From assembly GCF_019711375.1 (NCBI RefSeq), contig NZ_CP081295.1, positions 2,517,001-2,581,000 of the forward strand: 64,000 nucleotides of DNA, given 5' to 3'. Shown here piece after piece: positions 37,909 through 48,105 of the stretch. Position 1 is the first letter of the stretch; every line of letters starts with the position of its first letter. A program made the translations under genes and the position numbers. The stretch comes from Qipengyuania aurantiaca. Lineage in GTDB: Bacteria; Pseudomonadota; Alphaproteobacteria; Sphingomonadales; Sphingomonadaceae. Under the pieces are notes generated by a model. That model saw only the letters and a list, made by a program, of their open reading frames with translations. It did no database searches and had not been told where the DNA came from.

Positions 37909-40749
37909 TTGGCTGACGACATCGACACGATCGATACCCCCGTTCCGGGCGGCGAAGAACATACCCGCATCGACATCGTCGAGGAGATGAAGACGAGCTA
38001 TCTCGATTACGCAATGAGCGTGATCGTGAGCCGTGCGCTGCCCGATGTACGCGATGGCCTGAAGCCGGTGCACCGCCGTATCCTGTATGCCAGCAACGAA
38101 GGCGGTTTCGTCGCCGGGCGTCCGTTCCGCAAGAGCGCGAAGATCGTCGGCGACGTGATGGGTAACTACCACCCCCACGGCGACGCCGCGATCTACGATG
38201 CGCTTGCCCGCATGACGCAAAACTGGTCGTTGCGCGTCCCCCTGATCGACGGTCAGGGGAACTTCGGATCGATGGACCCCGATCCGCCGGCTTCCATGCG
38301 CTACACCGAGGCGCGCCTTGCCCGCGTTGCCAATTCGCTGCTCGACGATCTCGACAAGGATACGGTCGATTTCGCCGATAACTACGACGGATCGCGCCGC
38401 GAGCCGACGGTTCTACCGGCGCGCTTCCCGAACCTGCTGGTCAATGGAGCCGGCGGCATCGCGGTCGGCATGGCCACGAACATCCCGCCGCACAATCTTG
38501 GCGAAGTGATCGATGGCTGCTTCGCCTATATGGACAATCCGGCGATCACGAACGAGGAACTGTTCGAGATTATCCCGGGCCCCGATTTCCCGACTGCACC
38601 ACTCATCCTCGGCAAGTCCGGCGCCCGCGCTGCCTACACCACGGGCCGCGGTTCGATCCTGATGCGTGCGCGGCACGAAATCGAGGAAAAGCGGGGCGAT
38701 CGCAAGTCGATCGTCCTCACCTCCATCCCCTTCCAGGTCGGCAAGAGCGGTCTCGTCGAGAAGATCGCCGAAGCGGCCAAGGACAAGCGGATCGAGGGTA
38801 TCTCGGACATTCGCGACGAATCCAGCCGGCAGGGCGTGCGCGTGGTCGTCGATTTGAAGCGCGATGCCTCGCCCGAAGTCGTGCTCAACCAGATCTGGCG
38901 CTACACCCCTGCACAGTCGAGCTTTCCGGCCAATATGCTTGCCATCAGCGGCGGCCGCCCGGAAGTCCTGACGCTGCGCGAATTCATCCAGGCCTTCATC
39001 ACCTTCCGCGAGGAAGTGATCACCCGCCGCACCAAGTTCGAACTGAACAAGGCGCGCGACCGGGCGCATATCTTGCTCGGCCTGGTGGTCGCGGTTTCCA
39101 ACCTAGACGAAGTGGTCGCCATGATCCGCGGCGCGCCCACGCCTGCCGAAGCGCGCGCCCGCCTCCTCGCCAAGGAATGGCCCATCGGCGACATCGCGCA
39201 GTATATCGCGCTGGTCGAAGCCATCGAGCCGAGCGACGAGCAGACCGGCGGCACCTATCGCTTGTCGGAACGCCAGGTAAAGGCGATCCTCGACCTGCGC
39301 CTGCACCGCCTGACCGCGCTTGGCCGGGACGAGATCGGTGACGAGCTCAAGGAACTCTCGCTCTCGATCGAGGAATATCTCTCGATCCTCGCCGACCGCG
39401 TGAAGCTCTACGGCGTGATGCGCGGCGAGCTGGAGGAAATCAAAGCGGCCTATGCCACGCCGCGCGTCTCCGAAATCGCACCTGCATGGGACGGTATCGA
39501 TGACGAAGACCTGATCGAGCGCGAGGAAATGGTCGTGACCGTCACTCACGGCGGCTACATCAAGCGCACCCCGCTTGATGCCTTCCGGGCGCAGGCTCGC
39601 GGCGGCAAGGGTCGCAGCGGCATGGCGACGAAGGACGAAGATGCCGTCGTCGAAATGTTCGTAACTTCGACGCACAACCCTGTGCTATTCTTCACGAATA
39701 CCGGCCGCGTCTACCGTATGAAGGTGTGGAAGTTGCCCGAAGGCGGGCCGCAGACCAAGGGCCGCCCCATGGTCAACCTCCTGCCCTTGGGCGATGACGA
39801 GCGGGTGACAAACGTTCTCTCCCTCCCCGAGGACGAGAACGAGTGGGCCAAGCTCAACATTGTCTTCGCCACCGAACAGGGCATGGTGCGCCGCAATTCG
39901 ATGGACGCCTTCACCAATGTGCCCAGCAACGGCAAATACGCCATGGGCTTTGTCGAAGGCAGCGGCGACCGACTGATCGGCGTCGAGCTTCTGACCGAGG
40001 ACCAGGAAATCTTCCTTGCTTCGGATTCGGGCAAGGCGATCCGTTTCTCCGCCACCGATGCGCGCGAGACCAAGAGCCGAACCGGCATCGGCGTGCGCGG
40101 CATGAAGCTGAAGGAAGGCCAGAAGGTCGTCTCGATGGCCGTGCTCGATGCGGGCGAGCGCGACACCGAAGTCCGCGAGGCTTACCTGCGCGCGGCCGAA
40201 TGGAAAAACAATGAGAACGAGCACACGCTCGATGCCGAAAAGGTCGAGGAAATGGCCGAGGCCGAGGAGTTCATCCTCACGCTCACCTCGCGCGGTTACG
40301 GCAAGATCTCCTCGGCTTATGAATACCGCACCATCGGTCGCGGTGGCATGGGCCTGACGAACATTGGCGAGCCGAGCAGCAACCCCGATCGCAACGGTCC
40401 GGTCGTCGCCAGCTTCCCGGTCACGCATGGTTCGCAGCTGATGCTGGTCACCGACCAGGCGAAGCTGATCCGCCTCCCGATCAATTTCCGCTACCTTCTC
40501 GAAAACGGTTTCGAGAACCACGAAGGATACTCGATTTCCGGCCGCGGTTCCTCGGGCGTCCGCATCTTCAACGTGGCCAAGGGCGAACAGATCGTCGGCG
40601 CCGCGCTGATCGACGAAACCGAAGAACCGGAAAACGAGGCCGAGGAACTGGTGCAGGACGAGATTGCCGCACGCGGAGGCCTCAACAAGACCGAGCCCTA
40701 CACCACGGCGCATTCGGACAAGAACATCGAGGACGAGCCGGGGGGCTGA
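37909..40749 (+). CDS. gyrA: DNA gyrase subunit A
   Basis: Type II topoisomerase subunit that cuts and reseals DNA. The only in-frame start near the conserved N-terminus is TTG at 37909. The 946 residues carry the catalytic tyrosine Y132 (SMRYTEARL), [11 protein letters not shown] in the quinolone-resistance region, and a GyrA box (QARGGKG). At the position of E. coli Ser83 it has alanine (A93), while Asp87 is kept (D97). The C-terminal beta-pinwheel contains an acidic insertion (about 750-790, [20 protein letters not shown]) and an acidic tail. Confidence 0.95.
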   Translation: MADDIDTIDTPVPGGEEHTRIDIVEEMKTSYLDYAMSVIVSRALPDVRDGLKPVHRRILYASNEGGFVAGRPFRKSAKIVGDVMGNYHPHGDAAIYDALARMTQNWSLRVPLIDGQGNFGSMDPDPPASMRYTEARLARVANSLLDDLDKDTVDFADNYDGSRREPTVLPARFPNLLVNGAGGIAVGMATNIPPHNLGEVIDGCFAYMDNPAITNEELFEIIPGPDFPTAPLILGKSGARAAYTTGRGSILMRARHEIEEKRGDRKSIVLTSIPFQVGKSGLVEKIAEAAKDKRIEGISDIRDESSRQGVRVVVDLKRDASPEVVLNQIWRYTPAQSSFPANMLAISGGRPEVLTLREFIQAFITFREEVITRRTKFELNKARDRAHILLGLVVAVSNLDEVVAMIRGAPTPAEARARLLAKEWPIGDIAQYIALVEAIEPSDEQTGGTYRLSERQVKAILDLRLHRLTALGRDEIGDELKELSLSIEEYLSILADRVKLYGVMRGELEEIKAAYATPRVSEIAPAWDGIDDEDLIEREEMVVTVTHGGYIKRTPLDAFRAQARGGKGRSGMATKDEDAVVEMFVTSTHNPVLFFTNTGRVYRMKVWKLPEGGPQTKGRPMVNLLPLGDDERVTNVLSLPEDENEWAKLNIVFATEQGMVRRNSMDAFTNVPSNGKYAMGFVEGSGDRLIGVELLTEDQEIFLASDSGKAIRFSATDARETKSRTGIGVRGMKLKEGQKVVSMAVLDAGERDTEVREAYLRAAEWKNNENEHTLDAEKVEEMAEAEEFILTLTSRGYGKISSAYEYRTIGRGGMGLTNIGEPSSNPDRNGPVVASFPVTHGSQLMLVTDQAKLIRLPINFRYLLENGFENHEGYSISGRGSSGVRIFNVAKGEQIVGAALIDETEEPENEAEELVQDEIAARGGLNKTEPYTTAHSDKNIEDEPGG

Positions 40750-40767
40750 TAGCCTCCCGGTAACAGT

Positions 40768-41424
40768 TCAGACCTTGCCCTTGCGCAAGGTCTGGACGAC
40801 GCCGGTCGCGATCAGGAACTGGCCGCCGTAATAGAGCGGCCAGACCAGCCATTCGGCCATGTCGCGCGACATATGCCCGGCCTCACGCGCGAAGATGACA
40901 AGGTCGCTCACCACGAACAGCACCGCACCCACCCCGACACGGTAGCGGGGAAAACGGCTCGTCCAGGCCGCAGCCGCCATCGTGCCGACAATTGTGGCGT
41001 AGAGGGCTGCAAGGATCCAGTTGTCGAGCGGATAGGTGATCATGCCGGCAAGGACCGGCGTGAACACGAGCAGCGCAAGGCCTGCGCCAAGCTGGCTCCC
41101 GGTCGGCTCTGCCCGGCGGTTGGTCATGTAGAGCCAGATCGCCACGAGATGACCGGCAGCAAAGATCGCTCCGCCGACGAGGAAACTGAACTCCAGCACC
41201 ACGTCCGCAAGCGCGCCCAGTGCCATGACCACGGCAATCAGCGCTCCGTCTCGCCCCCGTCCGCGATGGGCGGCGTAAACCGCAAGGAAGCCGACCCCGG
41301 CCCCCTTCCACAGGGCGAGCCAGCTGCCACCGACCTTTCCGTCCATGACGAAGAAGTACGAAATGCCGAACAGCAGGCTCAGCAGGAGGTAGGGCCGGTG
41401 ATCCAGAAGAGCGCGTTTTGGCAT
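40768..41424 (-). CDS. Lysoplasmalogenase-family membrane protein (YhhN)
   Basis: 218-residue protein with about eight hydrophobic segments, matching the YhhN/TMEM86 family, whose studied members hydrolyse the vinyl-ether bond of lysoplasmalogen. I chose ATG 41424; a TTG at 41460 is less likely. Substrate use in this organism is unknown. Its last codons lie within a hairpin (CAGACCTTG at 40769-40777 with CAAGGTCTG at 40786-40794). Confidence 0.82.
   Translation of the reverse strand: MPKRALLDHRPYLLLSLLFGISYFFVMDGKVGGSWLALWKGAGVGFLAVYAAHRGRGRDGALIAVVMALGALADVVLEFSFLVGGAIFAAGHLVAIWLYMTNRRAEPTGSQLGAGLALLVFTPVLAGMITYPLDNWILAALYATIVGTMAAAAWTSRFPRYRVGVGAVLFVVSDLVIFAREAGHMSRDMAEWLVWPLYYGGQFLIATGVVQTLRKGKV
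40769..40794. terminator. Hairpin between convergent gyrA and lysoplasmalogenase genes
   Basis: Nine-base perfect stem with an eight-base loop, overlapping the 3' end of the minus-strand gene and 20 bases after the gyrA stop. No T tract follows on either strand, so intrinsic termination is uncertain. Confidence 0.4.
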
Positions 41425-41479
41425 CTTCGCGTCTATTCCCTTGATAGGGGCCGGGTGCAAGCACTAGGTGGCGCGCGAT

Positions 41480-42847
41480 ATGACACATGACATCCACATC
41501 ATCGGCGGCGGCCTTGCGGGAAGCGAAGCGGCCTGGCAGCTCGCGCGGCGGGGTTTCAAGGTCCGCCTTTCCGAAATGCGCGGCAGCGGCGAGATGACCC
41601 CGGCCCACCAGACCGATGGCCTTGCCGAACTCGTCTGCTCGAACAGCTTCCGTTCGGACGACAGTGACAAGAACGCGGTCGGCCTGCTGCACCACGAAAT
41701 GCGGAGGCTCGACAGCCTCGTCATGCATGCGGGTGAAGTCGCGCGGGTTCCGGCGGGCAGCGCCATGGCTGTCGACCGCGATGTCTTTTCCGCCGAGGTC
41801 CAGCGCACGCTCGACGAGCATCCCAATGTCACCGTCGTGCGCGAGCGGGTCGATGCCCTCCCCTCATCCGGCCCGACCATCGTCGCGACCGGCCCCCTGA
41901 CTGCGCAATCGCTGGCCGAAAGCATCGTGAAGTCGACCGGGCAGGACCGTCTCGCCTTCTTCGACGCCATCGCGCCTATCGTTCACCGCGACAGCATCGA
42001 CATGTCGAAATGCTGGATCCAGAGCCGCTGGAACAAGCGCACCGAAGCCTCGAACGAGGATGGCGATTACATCAACTGCCCCATGACGAAGGAGCAATAT
42101 CTCGACTTCCACCAGGGCCTGATGGACGGCGAGAAGACCGAATTCCGCGAATGGGAAGCCGACACGCCTTATTTCGACGGTTGCATGCCGATCGAGGTCA
42201 TGGCCGCGCGCGGTGTAGAAACGCTGCGCTACGGTCCGATGAAGGGTGTCGGGCTCGACAACCCCTACGACACGAGCGAGGAGCATCCGCAGGGACGCTG
42301 GCCCTATGCCGTGGTCCAGCTGCGCCAGGACAACAAACTCGGCACGCTGTGGAACATGGTCGGCTTCCAGACCAAGCTCAAATACGGCGCGCAGATCGAG
42401 CTTTTCCGCACCATTCCGGGTCTGGAGAACGCCGAGTTCGCGCGGCTTGGGGGCCTGCATCGCAACACCTTCATCAATTCGCCACTCGTGCTCGACCGCC
42501 AGCTGCGCCTGCGCGGGGGCGAGCATATCCGCTTCGCCGGCCAGATCACCGGCTGCGAAGGCTATGTCGAAAGCTCGGCCGTGGGGCTGATGGCGGGCAT
42601 GATGGCAGCAAGCGAGCTTGCGGGCCAAGACTGGTCCCCTCCCCCGCGCACCACCGCCTTCGGCGCGCTGCTGTCGCATATCACGGGCGATGCGGAGGCC
42701 GACACCTTCCAGCCCATGAACGTCAACTTCGGCCTGTTTCCGCCGCTCCACGAGGTGAAGAAGAAACAGCGCAAGGAAGCCTATACCTCGCGCGCCAAGG
42801 CGGATTTCCGCGTGTGGATGGACGGGCTGGAGGCGGTTCCCGCCTGA
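41480..42847 (+). CDS. trmFO: Folate/FAD-dependent tRNA (uracil-54-C5)-methyltransferase TrmFO
   Basis: Makes m5U54 in the tRNA T loop using methylenetetrahydrofolate and FADH2. 455 residues from ATG 41480 (AGGTGG eight bases upstream); GTG 41468 is possible. FAD loop [13 protein letters not shown] at the N-terminus, then [13 protein letters not shown] and [14 protein letters not shown] [14 protein letters not shown]. It sits divergently from the lysoplasmalogenase gene. Confidence 0.95.
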   Translation: MTHDIHIIGGGLAGSEAAWQLARRGFKVRLSEMRGSGEMTPAHQTDGLAELVCSNSFRSDDSDKNAVGLLHHEMRRLDSLVMHAGEVARVPAGSAMAVDRDVFSAEVQRTLDEHPNVTVVRERVDALPSSGPTIVATGPLTAQSLAESIVKSTGQDRLAFFDAIAPIVHRDSIDMSKCWIQSRWNKRTEASNEDGDYINCPMTKEQYLDFHQGLMDGEKTEFREWEADTPYFDGCMPIEVMAARGVETLRYGPMKGVGLDNPYDTSEEHPQGRWPYAVVQLRQDNKLGTLWNMVGFQTKLKYGAQIELFRTIPGLENAEFARLGGLHRNTFINSPLVLDRQLRLRGGEHIRFAGQITGCEGYVESSAVGLMAGMMAASELAGQDWSPPPRTTAFGALLSHITGDAEADTFQPMNVNFGLFPPLHEVKKKQRKEAYTSRAKADFRVWMDGLEAVPA

Positions 42848-43315
42848 TCAGCAGGCGCAGCTGCGCTTTTTCGACGGTTTCGGCTTGGTGGTGGCGAATT
42901 CGCCCGGCGAAAGTTCGCGGTCGCCATTGGCATCGGCGCCTTCGAATTTGTCGACGGTCGCCACGGCCCATTCCTCGAAGGTCAGTAGGTTGTTGCCATC
43001 CTTGTCGAGCTTGCGGAAAGCCTCGGAGCGGGTGGAGAGCATCTCGCTGCGCGTGATCCGCCAGTCGCGGTTGCGATCGTAGCGGAAGAAGCGGCGCTGT
43101 TCCTTGGTCAACTCGCTCGCTTCGGGCGGCGCGGGGCCTTCCATGTCGCCCGGATCGGTGATCGGAAGAAGCTCGGGATCGGGCAAGTTGTCGGCGAGCG
43201 AGACCAGTTCGGGCGGGGGCGCGGCGGCCTCCACCTCGGCCCTGCCCTGCCACCAGAACAACCCCACACCCATCAGCGTGAGTGTCACGAACGAACCGGT
43301 CACAAAGGCTTTCAC
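42848..43315 (-). CDS. Membrane-anchored EF-hand protein with C-terminal CAC
   Basis: 155-residue protein, GTG start. One N-terminal TM segment or uncleaved signal (about 5-22), a Pro/Ala-rich region (30-70), then three EF-hand loops: D80-E91, D104-E115 and D128-E139, each with the 12-residue spacing and acidic position 12. The first loop has Arg at 2, 4 and 7 and may bind calcium poorly. The protein ends KKRSCAC; the terminal cysteine pair is unexplained. Likely periplasmic calcium binding. It is convergent with trmFO. Confidence 0.82.
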   Translation of the reverse strand: MKAFVTGSFVTLTLMGVGLFWWQGRAEVEAAAPPPELVSLADNLPDPELLPITDPGDMEGPAPPEASELTKEQRRFFRYDRNRDWRITRSEMLSTRSEAFRKLDKDGNNLLTFEEWAVATVDKFEGADANGDRELSPGEFATTKPKPSKKRSCAC

Positions 43316-43353
43316 CGGCAGAGCTCCCCTTCTGCGTGAGGAGCCTACCTACC

Positions 43354-43983
43354 CTAAGTCCCGAAAATTCCAAGCCTTAGCGCCACGAGAGGGCTCATTC
43401 GGTCGCCGAACATGGGCTTGCCGCCGCGCATGATGGCACGCCGGGCCAGTCCACCGATCATGGCAAGCGGTCTGAGTTGGCGAGGCAAGTATGGCAAAGG
43501 CGTCGCTACAGAAGCGTCGGGGAGGCCGAAGGCCGAGAGATCGGCTCGAGCCCAGGTCTCGGCGTGAACGGCGGTGTCGGCGGCTGCGGCGGAGTGGCCT
43601 GCCCTTCGCGCGATTTCACCAAACACAGCTTCGCGTCCGGCTGCAAATCCCTTTGCCGCCTCTCCAGTCGGCGGCAGGTCGCCGATCAGTTCCTCCCACC
43701 CATCGATGAGAGCGATCGGCGCGGATCGTTCGTTGCCCCACTCCTTCAGGAGCGATCCGAGGAGCGGGTCAGGCGGCATGTCGACACGCTCGCGCGATAA
43801 CTCGTCGCGCCACCATGCGAGGCGCAGTTGGGCAAGCGCAGGTTCGCTGGCGGTCAGGCAGATGCGACCGAGCCGCGCGTCGAGCCGCAACGCGCTTTCC
43901 AGCAGTCCCCTCACCGGTGGGCGCGTCGAAGCCAGCACCAGCCCGGCCCAATCGGGCAGTTCATTCTCAGCGGTTTCGATCAC
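43354..43983 (-). CDS. Squalene/phytoene synthase-like protein, short
   Basis: About 209 residues from GTG 43983. The frame is open up to an ATG at 44106, but those extra bases are AT-richer and look non-coding. The segment LRLAWWRDELSRE matches the squalene/phytoene synthase fold in its short alphaproteobacterial branch. The Asp-rich substrate motifs of true prenyl synthases (DxxxD) are not clear, so catalysis is doubtful; mitochondrial relatives are complex I assembly factors. I give no gene name. Confidence 0.65.
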   Translation of the reverse strand: MIETAENELPDWAGLVLASTRPPVRGLLESALRLDARLGRICLTASEPALAQLRLAWWRDELSRERVDMPPDPLLGSLLKEWGNERSAPIALIDGWEELIGDLPPTGEAAKGFAAGREAVFGEIARRAGHSAAAADTAVHAETWARADLSAFGLPDASVATPLPYLPRQLRPLAMIGGLARRAIMRGGKPMFGDRMSPLVALRLGIFGT

Positions 43984-44138
43984 GTCCGCGACTTCGGAGG
44001 CGCGCCCTCTCCTGTCAAGCGGTGCGAGGGCGCGAAGCAGCCTAAACGGCCTCTTAACCACTCCTGGTGCATGAATAGAAAGGAACCCGCCTTTTATAAG
44101 GCACATTCGGATCGAACCGTTCGAGGGCAGTTGAGATT

Positions 44139-45740
44139 ATGGGGCTTACCACATTCATGAAGCGGCTAAAGGCCGACACGAGCGGAAACGCTCTCATGCT
44201 GGTTGCCATGGGCGCACCGGTCCTGTTCGGATCGGCCGGTCTCGGCGTCGATATGGCGCAGTATTACCTGTGGAAGCGCGAGATACAGTATGCCGTTGAT
44301 CAAGGCGCGCTGGCGGGCGCATGGGCGCGCGGCAACGGCGATACTGGCTATCAGTACAAGACTCGCGCCAGACAGGATTTCTACATCAATCTTTCGGAAA
44401 CGAAGGACTATCTGCTCACGCATCGAATCGAATTAAAAGACCTCGATGGCACGGACGATAGCGTCTATATGCATGCCACGGTTTCTGCGAAACTTCCGTT
44501 CACCAATGTCGTGATTGGCGAAGGCATGACCATCGCCGTCCAGGCTCAGGCTGTTTGGGAAACTTCGCCGCAGTATACTGCCTGCCTTTATTCCTTGGAC
44601 CCGACATCGCCCAAGACGATGTGGTTCCACGGCGACCCCACGGTTGACGCTGCGTGTGGTGTCGGCGCACGTTCGACAGCCGATGGCGCAATCGTTACCG
44701 ATGGCGGCGGCGACCCGCAGAATATCAATTGGGTGGTTGCCGGCGGAACTATCGACGATAGCGCGGATGCCTTCGCCAACTCACAGGTCATCGAAAACTA
44801 CGACGATATGCTCGACCCCTGGGAAGGCCTCTCGCCGCCCACCCCCTCGACCAACGCGAACAACGGCACGCTCGACTGCGGATCGAAAAATGCGCCGACC
44901 TGGACGGCCGACGTCACACAGACTGACAAGGTTTCGTACAAATATTATAGGGGCAAGAACAAAAACGCGGCCAAGGACGCCGGCGCGATCACCTACAATG
45001 GTGATGGTTCCATTCCTCCTTCGGAAACGACTTATGAAACCATTCAGGATGCTGAATTCACCAGGAAACCCCTTGATTACACGGGGCCTGCCGTAACGAC
45101 CAGTCTTACGCAGATCGCCGGCAGCGGGCCGGACAAGATCTTCATCGAGAAGATCACGGTGTCCACATATGTGTACACCGACCTCGTCGATCTTACCGGT
45201 GCCGAAGTCGCCATCGGACCGGCAACCTATACAGGTTTCAATGTGACCTGCGACACCATCCTCGCTCCGGGTGTCTACACCATCAATGGCGGTGTATTTA
45301 AAGTAAACGCAGGCGTGAACCTGATCGGTACTGGCGTGATGTTCGTCCTGACCAATGGCGCACAGCTGGACATCAACGGCACCGGCCATGTCTATCTCAC
45401 TCCAATGGATCAGCAGCAGCTGGTTACTCTCGCAGAGGTCAGCGCCGAAGACGCTGCGAAAATGGAAAACATGCTGATCTTCGAAGACCCCACCTCGCCG
45501 GGCTCTCAGAGCAGCAAAATCACCGGCGGCTCTGCCTTCGACCTCAATGGCATCGTGTACATGCCCAACAGCAGCGTCACGATGGCCGGCAACATGACCG
45601 CAACCGCGGAATGCCTGATGATCGCCAGCAAGACCCTCAAAATTGGTGGTACGGCCGATCTCACCACGCTTTGCCCCGTCGGCAGGACTCACGACGTCGT
45701 TGTCGGCGAAGGCCGCACCCGCGTGAGGCTTGTCCTGTGA
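44139..45740 (+). CDS. TadG-like pilus/surface protein with N-terminal Flp-type segment
   Basis: 533 residues. The N-terminus (FMKRLKADTSGNALMLVAMGAPVLFG, about 6-31) is the cytoplasmic stub plus single TM of TadE/TadG proteins. The next about 130 residues continue the TadG-like domain. The C-terminal half is Gly/Thr/Asn rich, with strand-turn repeats (LAPGVYTINGGVFKV, GTGVMFVLTNGAQLDINGTG) that suggest a beta-helix. It probably projects into the periplasm or cell surface. First of three coupled genes; no tadA, tadB, tadC, rcpA or prepilin gene is nearby. Confidence 0.78.
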   Translation: MGLTTFMKRLKADTSGNALMLVAMGAPVLFGSAGLGVDMAQYYLWKREIQYAVDQGALAGAWARGNGDTGYQYKTRARQDFYINLSETKDYLLTHRIELKDLDGTDDSVYMHATVSAKLPFTNVVIGEGMTIAVQAQAVWETSPQYTACLYSLDPTSPKTMWFHGDPTVDAACGVGARSTADGAIVTDGGGDPQNINWVVAGGTIDDSADAFANSQVIENYDDMLDPWEGLSPPTPSTNANNGTLDCGSKNAPTWTADVTQTDKVSYKYYRGKNKNAAKDAGAITYNGDGSIPPSETTYETIQDAEFTRKPLDYTGPAVTTSLTQIAGSGPDKIFIEKITVSTYVYTDLVDLTGAEVAIGPATYTGFNVTCDTILAPGVYTINGGVFKVNAGVNLIGTGVMFVLTNGAQLDINGTGHVYLTPMDQQQLVTLAEVSAEDAAKMENMLIFEDPTSPGSQSSKITGGSAFDLNGIVYMPNSSVTMAGNMTATAECLMIASKTLKIGGTADLTTLCPVGRTHDVVVGEGRTRVRLVL

Positions 45741-46198
45741 TCCGGCTCCTGCGCAAAGTGGCAGCGCTTCGCCGCGATGAAAACGGCGCGGTGGTAATCG
45801 AGACCGCGATCGTCCTCCCGGTGCTCGTGCTGATGGCACTGGGCGGGTTCGAGGTGAGCCGCATTGTCTCGCGCGAAAGCGAATTGCAGGCAGCCGTCGC
45901 GGAAGCCGCCGCAGTCGTGCTAGCAACCTTTCCGGAAGAGCAGGAAGAACTCGACCAAATCGAAAAGATCATCGAGACGTCGACAGGTCTCCCTCACGGC
46001 AAGGTTAGGCTTATAAAGAGGTATCGATGCAATGCGGATACTACACTGAAGTCCGATGTCACGGCTTGTCCGACTGGCGCCGTCATATCCGAAATCATTC
46101 AGATCAACATCTGGGACACCTATTATCCCATTTGGACCGAGTTCGGCGTCGGTAGGAAAGTGGGGTATAACATCATGCGAAGGGTTCAAATCTCATGA
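45737..46198 (+). CDS. TadE-like pseudopilin
   Basis: 153-residue protein; GTG start overlaps the previous gene by four bases. Residues about 15-40 (DENGAVVIETAIVLPVLVLM) give the TadE pattern of a Gly-Ala-x-x-I-E cleavage/assembly motif followed by a hydrophobic helix. The rest is a small periplasmic domain with two cysteines (C98 in YRCNAD and C110 in TACPTG, about 12 apart). Overlaps the next gene by four bases. Confidence 0.82.
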   Translation: MIRLLRKVAALRRDENGAVVIETAIVLPVLVLMALGGFEVSRIVSRESELQAAVAEAAAVVLATFPEEQEELDQIEKIIETSTGLPHGKVRLIKRYRCNADTTLKSDVTACPTGAVISEIIQINIWDTYYPIWTEFGVGRKVGYNIMRRVQIS

Positions 46199-46629
46199 TT
46201 TTGGAACAGCTGACGTCGCTGCGTGAAGACAAACGCGGTACCGCCATCATCGAATTCGCATTGCTGGCTCCTATTGTACTCGGACTGTTTTTCGGCATAA
46301 TTCAGATCGGCATCTCGATGCAGGCCTATAATTCCATGCGCAGCGTAGCCTCTGACACGGCCCGCTATGCCGTGGTCGAGTACATGAACGAAAATACGAT
46401 CAGCGATGCGACAATCGCCACCAAGGCGAAATCCATTGCGACAAGCGCACCCTACCTGATGAACAATTCCGTCGCGATCACAATAACCCCGGTCACGACG
46501 CCGCGGGTGCACGGTACGCATGAGAAGACGTTGCAAATCACCTACACGCCGCCCGATGTGCTGCCGTTCTTCAACTTCACCAGCAAGCAGATGAGCTATT
46601 CGCGTCCCATTTTCGTGATCGACGAGTGA
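46195..46629 (+). CDS. TadE-like pseudopilin
   Basis: 144 residues with the TadE N-terminus DKRGTAIIEFALLAPIVLGL, a TM helix (about 18-40) and a short extracytoplasmic domain. Last gene of the TadG-TadE-TadE set; a strong terminator follows 22 bases later. Minor pseudopilins of this type prime Flp pilus assembly; that role here is inferred. Confidence 0.85.
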   Translation: MILEQLTSLREDKRGTAIIEFALLAPIVLGLFFGIIQIGISMQAYNSMRSVASDTARYAVVEYMNENTISDATIATKAKSIATSAPYLMNNSVAITITPVTTPRVHGTHEKTLQITYTPPDVLPFFNFTSKQMSYSRPIFVIDE

Positions 46630-46651
46630 TCAAGTAGCAACAAATCACACG

Positions 46652-46691
46652 AAAAAGCCCGCCGCCGGAATGTCCAGCGGCGGGCTTTTTT
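46652..46691. terminator. Strong bidirectional rho-independent terminator
   Basis: AAAAAGCCCGCCGC (46652-46665) pairs exactly with GCGGCGGGCTTTTT (46677-46690), 14 base pairs with an 11-base loop and T or A tracts at both ends. It ends the tad-like operon on the plus strand and the E1-beta gene on the minus strand. Confidence 0.93.
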
Positions 46692-46710
46692 GCTTTCCGC
46701 ATGACAGCGA

Positions 46711-48102
46711 TCAGTCGCGGTAGCAGACCTTCTTTACCGCCTTCACGATCCGCGGCGTGTCGATCAGCGCCAGCTTTTCGAGGTTTGCGGCATAGGGCAG
46801 CGGCACGTCTTCGTCGCACACGCGGGTGACCGGGGCATCGAGATGGTCGAAGCCGTCCTCCATGCAGATCGCGACGATTTCCGAAGCGATCGAGCAGGTC
46901 GGCCAGCCTTCCTCGGCAATGACCATGCGGTTGGTCTTCTTGAGGCTTTCGAGCACCGTTTCCTTGTCCAGCGGACGCAGCGTGCGAAGGTCGATGACCT
47001 CGGCGTCGATGCCTTCGTCCGCCAGTTGCTCGGCCGCTTCCAGCGCAAGGCCGACGGCAATCGAGTAGGCGACGATGGTGACGTCCGCACCTTCGCGCAC
47101 GATCCGCGCCTTGCCGATGGGCAGCACGTGATCGTCAAGCTCGGGCAGCTCGAAGCTGCGGCCGTAGACCAGCTCGTTCTCGAGGAAGACCACCGGATCC
47201 TCGCAGCGGATGGCCGCCTTCATCAGGCCCTTGGCGTCATAGGCATCATAAGGCGCGATGACGATCAGGCCGGGGACGCTGGCGTACCAGGGGCCGTAGT
47301 TCTGGCTGTGCTGCGCGCCGACGCGGCTCGCCGCCGCATTGGGGCCGCGGAACACGACTGGGCAACGCATCTGGCCGCCGGACATGTAGTTGGTCTTGGC
47401 CGCCGAGTTGATGATGTGGTCGATCGCCTGCATGGCGAAGTTGAAGGTCATGAACTCGACGATCGGACGCAAGCCGCCCATCGCCGCGCCCGTGCCGATT
47501 CCGGCAAAGCCGTACTCAGTGATCGGCGTATCGATCACGCGCTTGGGGCCGAATTCGTCGAGCAGGCCTTGCGTCACCTTGTAGGCGCCCTGGTACTGGG
47601 CAACTTCCTCGCCCATCACGAAGACACGTTCGTCGCGCCGCATTTCTTCGGCCATGCCGTCACGCAGAGCCTCGCGAACGGTGATGGTCTGCATGTTGGT
47701 GCCGTGCGGAATCTCGGGGTCCTTCACGCCCGACTTCTTGGCCGGCTTGGCGATTTCCGCCTCGCTGCCCGCGCCCGATGCATCGGGACAACCGACGTCC
47801 TTGCCCTCGCCCGGCACATCGTCGACCGGTGCGGCAGCCGCGGCATCGGAGACATCCTCGCCCTCGCCCGCCAGCATCGCGATTACCGTCCCGACCGCGA
47901 CATTCTCGGTCCCTTCGGCAACGAGGATCTTGCCCAGCGTGCCTTCGTCGACCGCTTCGAATTCCATCGTCGCCTTGTCGGTCTCGATCTCGGCGATGAT
48001 GTCGCCGATCTCGATCGTGTCACCTTCCTGCTTGAGCCATTTGGCGAGCGTGCCCTCTTCCATGGTGGGCGACAGGGCAGGCATCTTGAGTTCGATAGCC
48101 AT
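46711..48102 (-). CDS. pdhB: Pyruvate dehydrogenase E1 beta with N-terminal lipoyl domain
   Basis: Beta subunit of the thiamine-dependent E1. 463 residues: an N-terminal lipoyl domain (about 1-78) with lysine K43 in [12 protein letters not shown], an Ala/Asp/Lys linker (about 80-135), then the transketolase-like E1-beta domain starting [16 protein letters not shown], with [15 protein letters not shown]. Lipoyl-E1beta fusions are typical of alphaproteobacteria. Its lipoyl domain nearly copies that of E2 at 8084-9367. Four bases... three non-coding bases separate it from pdhA. Confidence 0.95.
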   Translation of the reverse strand: MAIELKMPALSPTMEEGTLAKWLKQEGDTIEIGDIIAEIETDKATMEFEAVDEGTLGKILVAEGTENVAVGTVIAMLAGEGEDVSDAAAAAPVDDVPGEGKDVGCPDASGAGSEAEIAKPAKKSGVKDPEIPHGTNMQTITVREALRDGMAEEMRRDERVFVMGEEVAQYQGAYKVTQGLLDEFGPKRVIDTPITEYGFAGIGTGAAMGGLRPIVEFMTFNFAMQAIDHIINSAAKTNYMSGGQMRCPVVFRGPNAAASRVGAQHSQNYGPWYASVPGLIVIAPYDAYDAKGLMKAAIRCEDPVVFLENELVYGRSFELPELDDHVLPIGKARIVREGADVTIVAYSIAVGLALEAAEQLADEGIDAEVIDLRTLRPLDKETVLESLKKTNRMVIAEEGWPTCSIASEIVAICMEDGFDHLDAPVTRVCDEDVPLPYAANLEKLALIDTPRIVKAVKKVCYRD

Positions 48103-48105
48103 GGC

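Noticed and set aside
37893..37916. Seven-codon leader peptide before gyrA
   Set aside because: No clear ribosome binding site and no attenuation structure; kept only as a remark in the gyrA entries.
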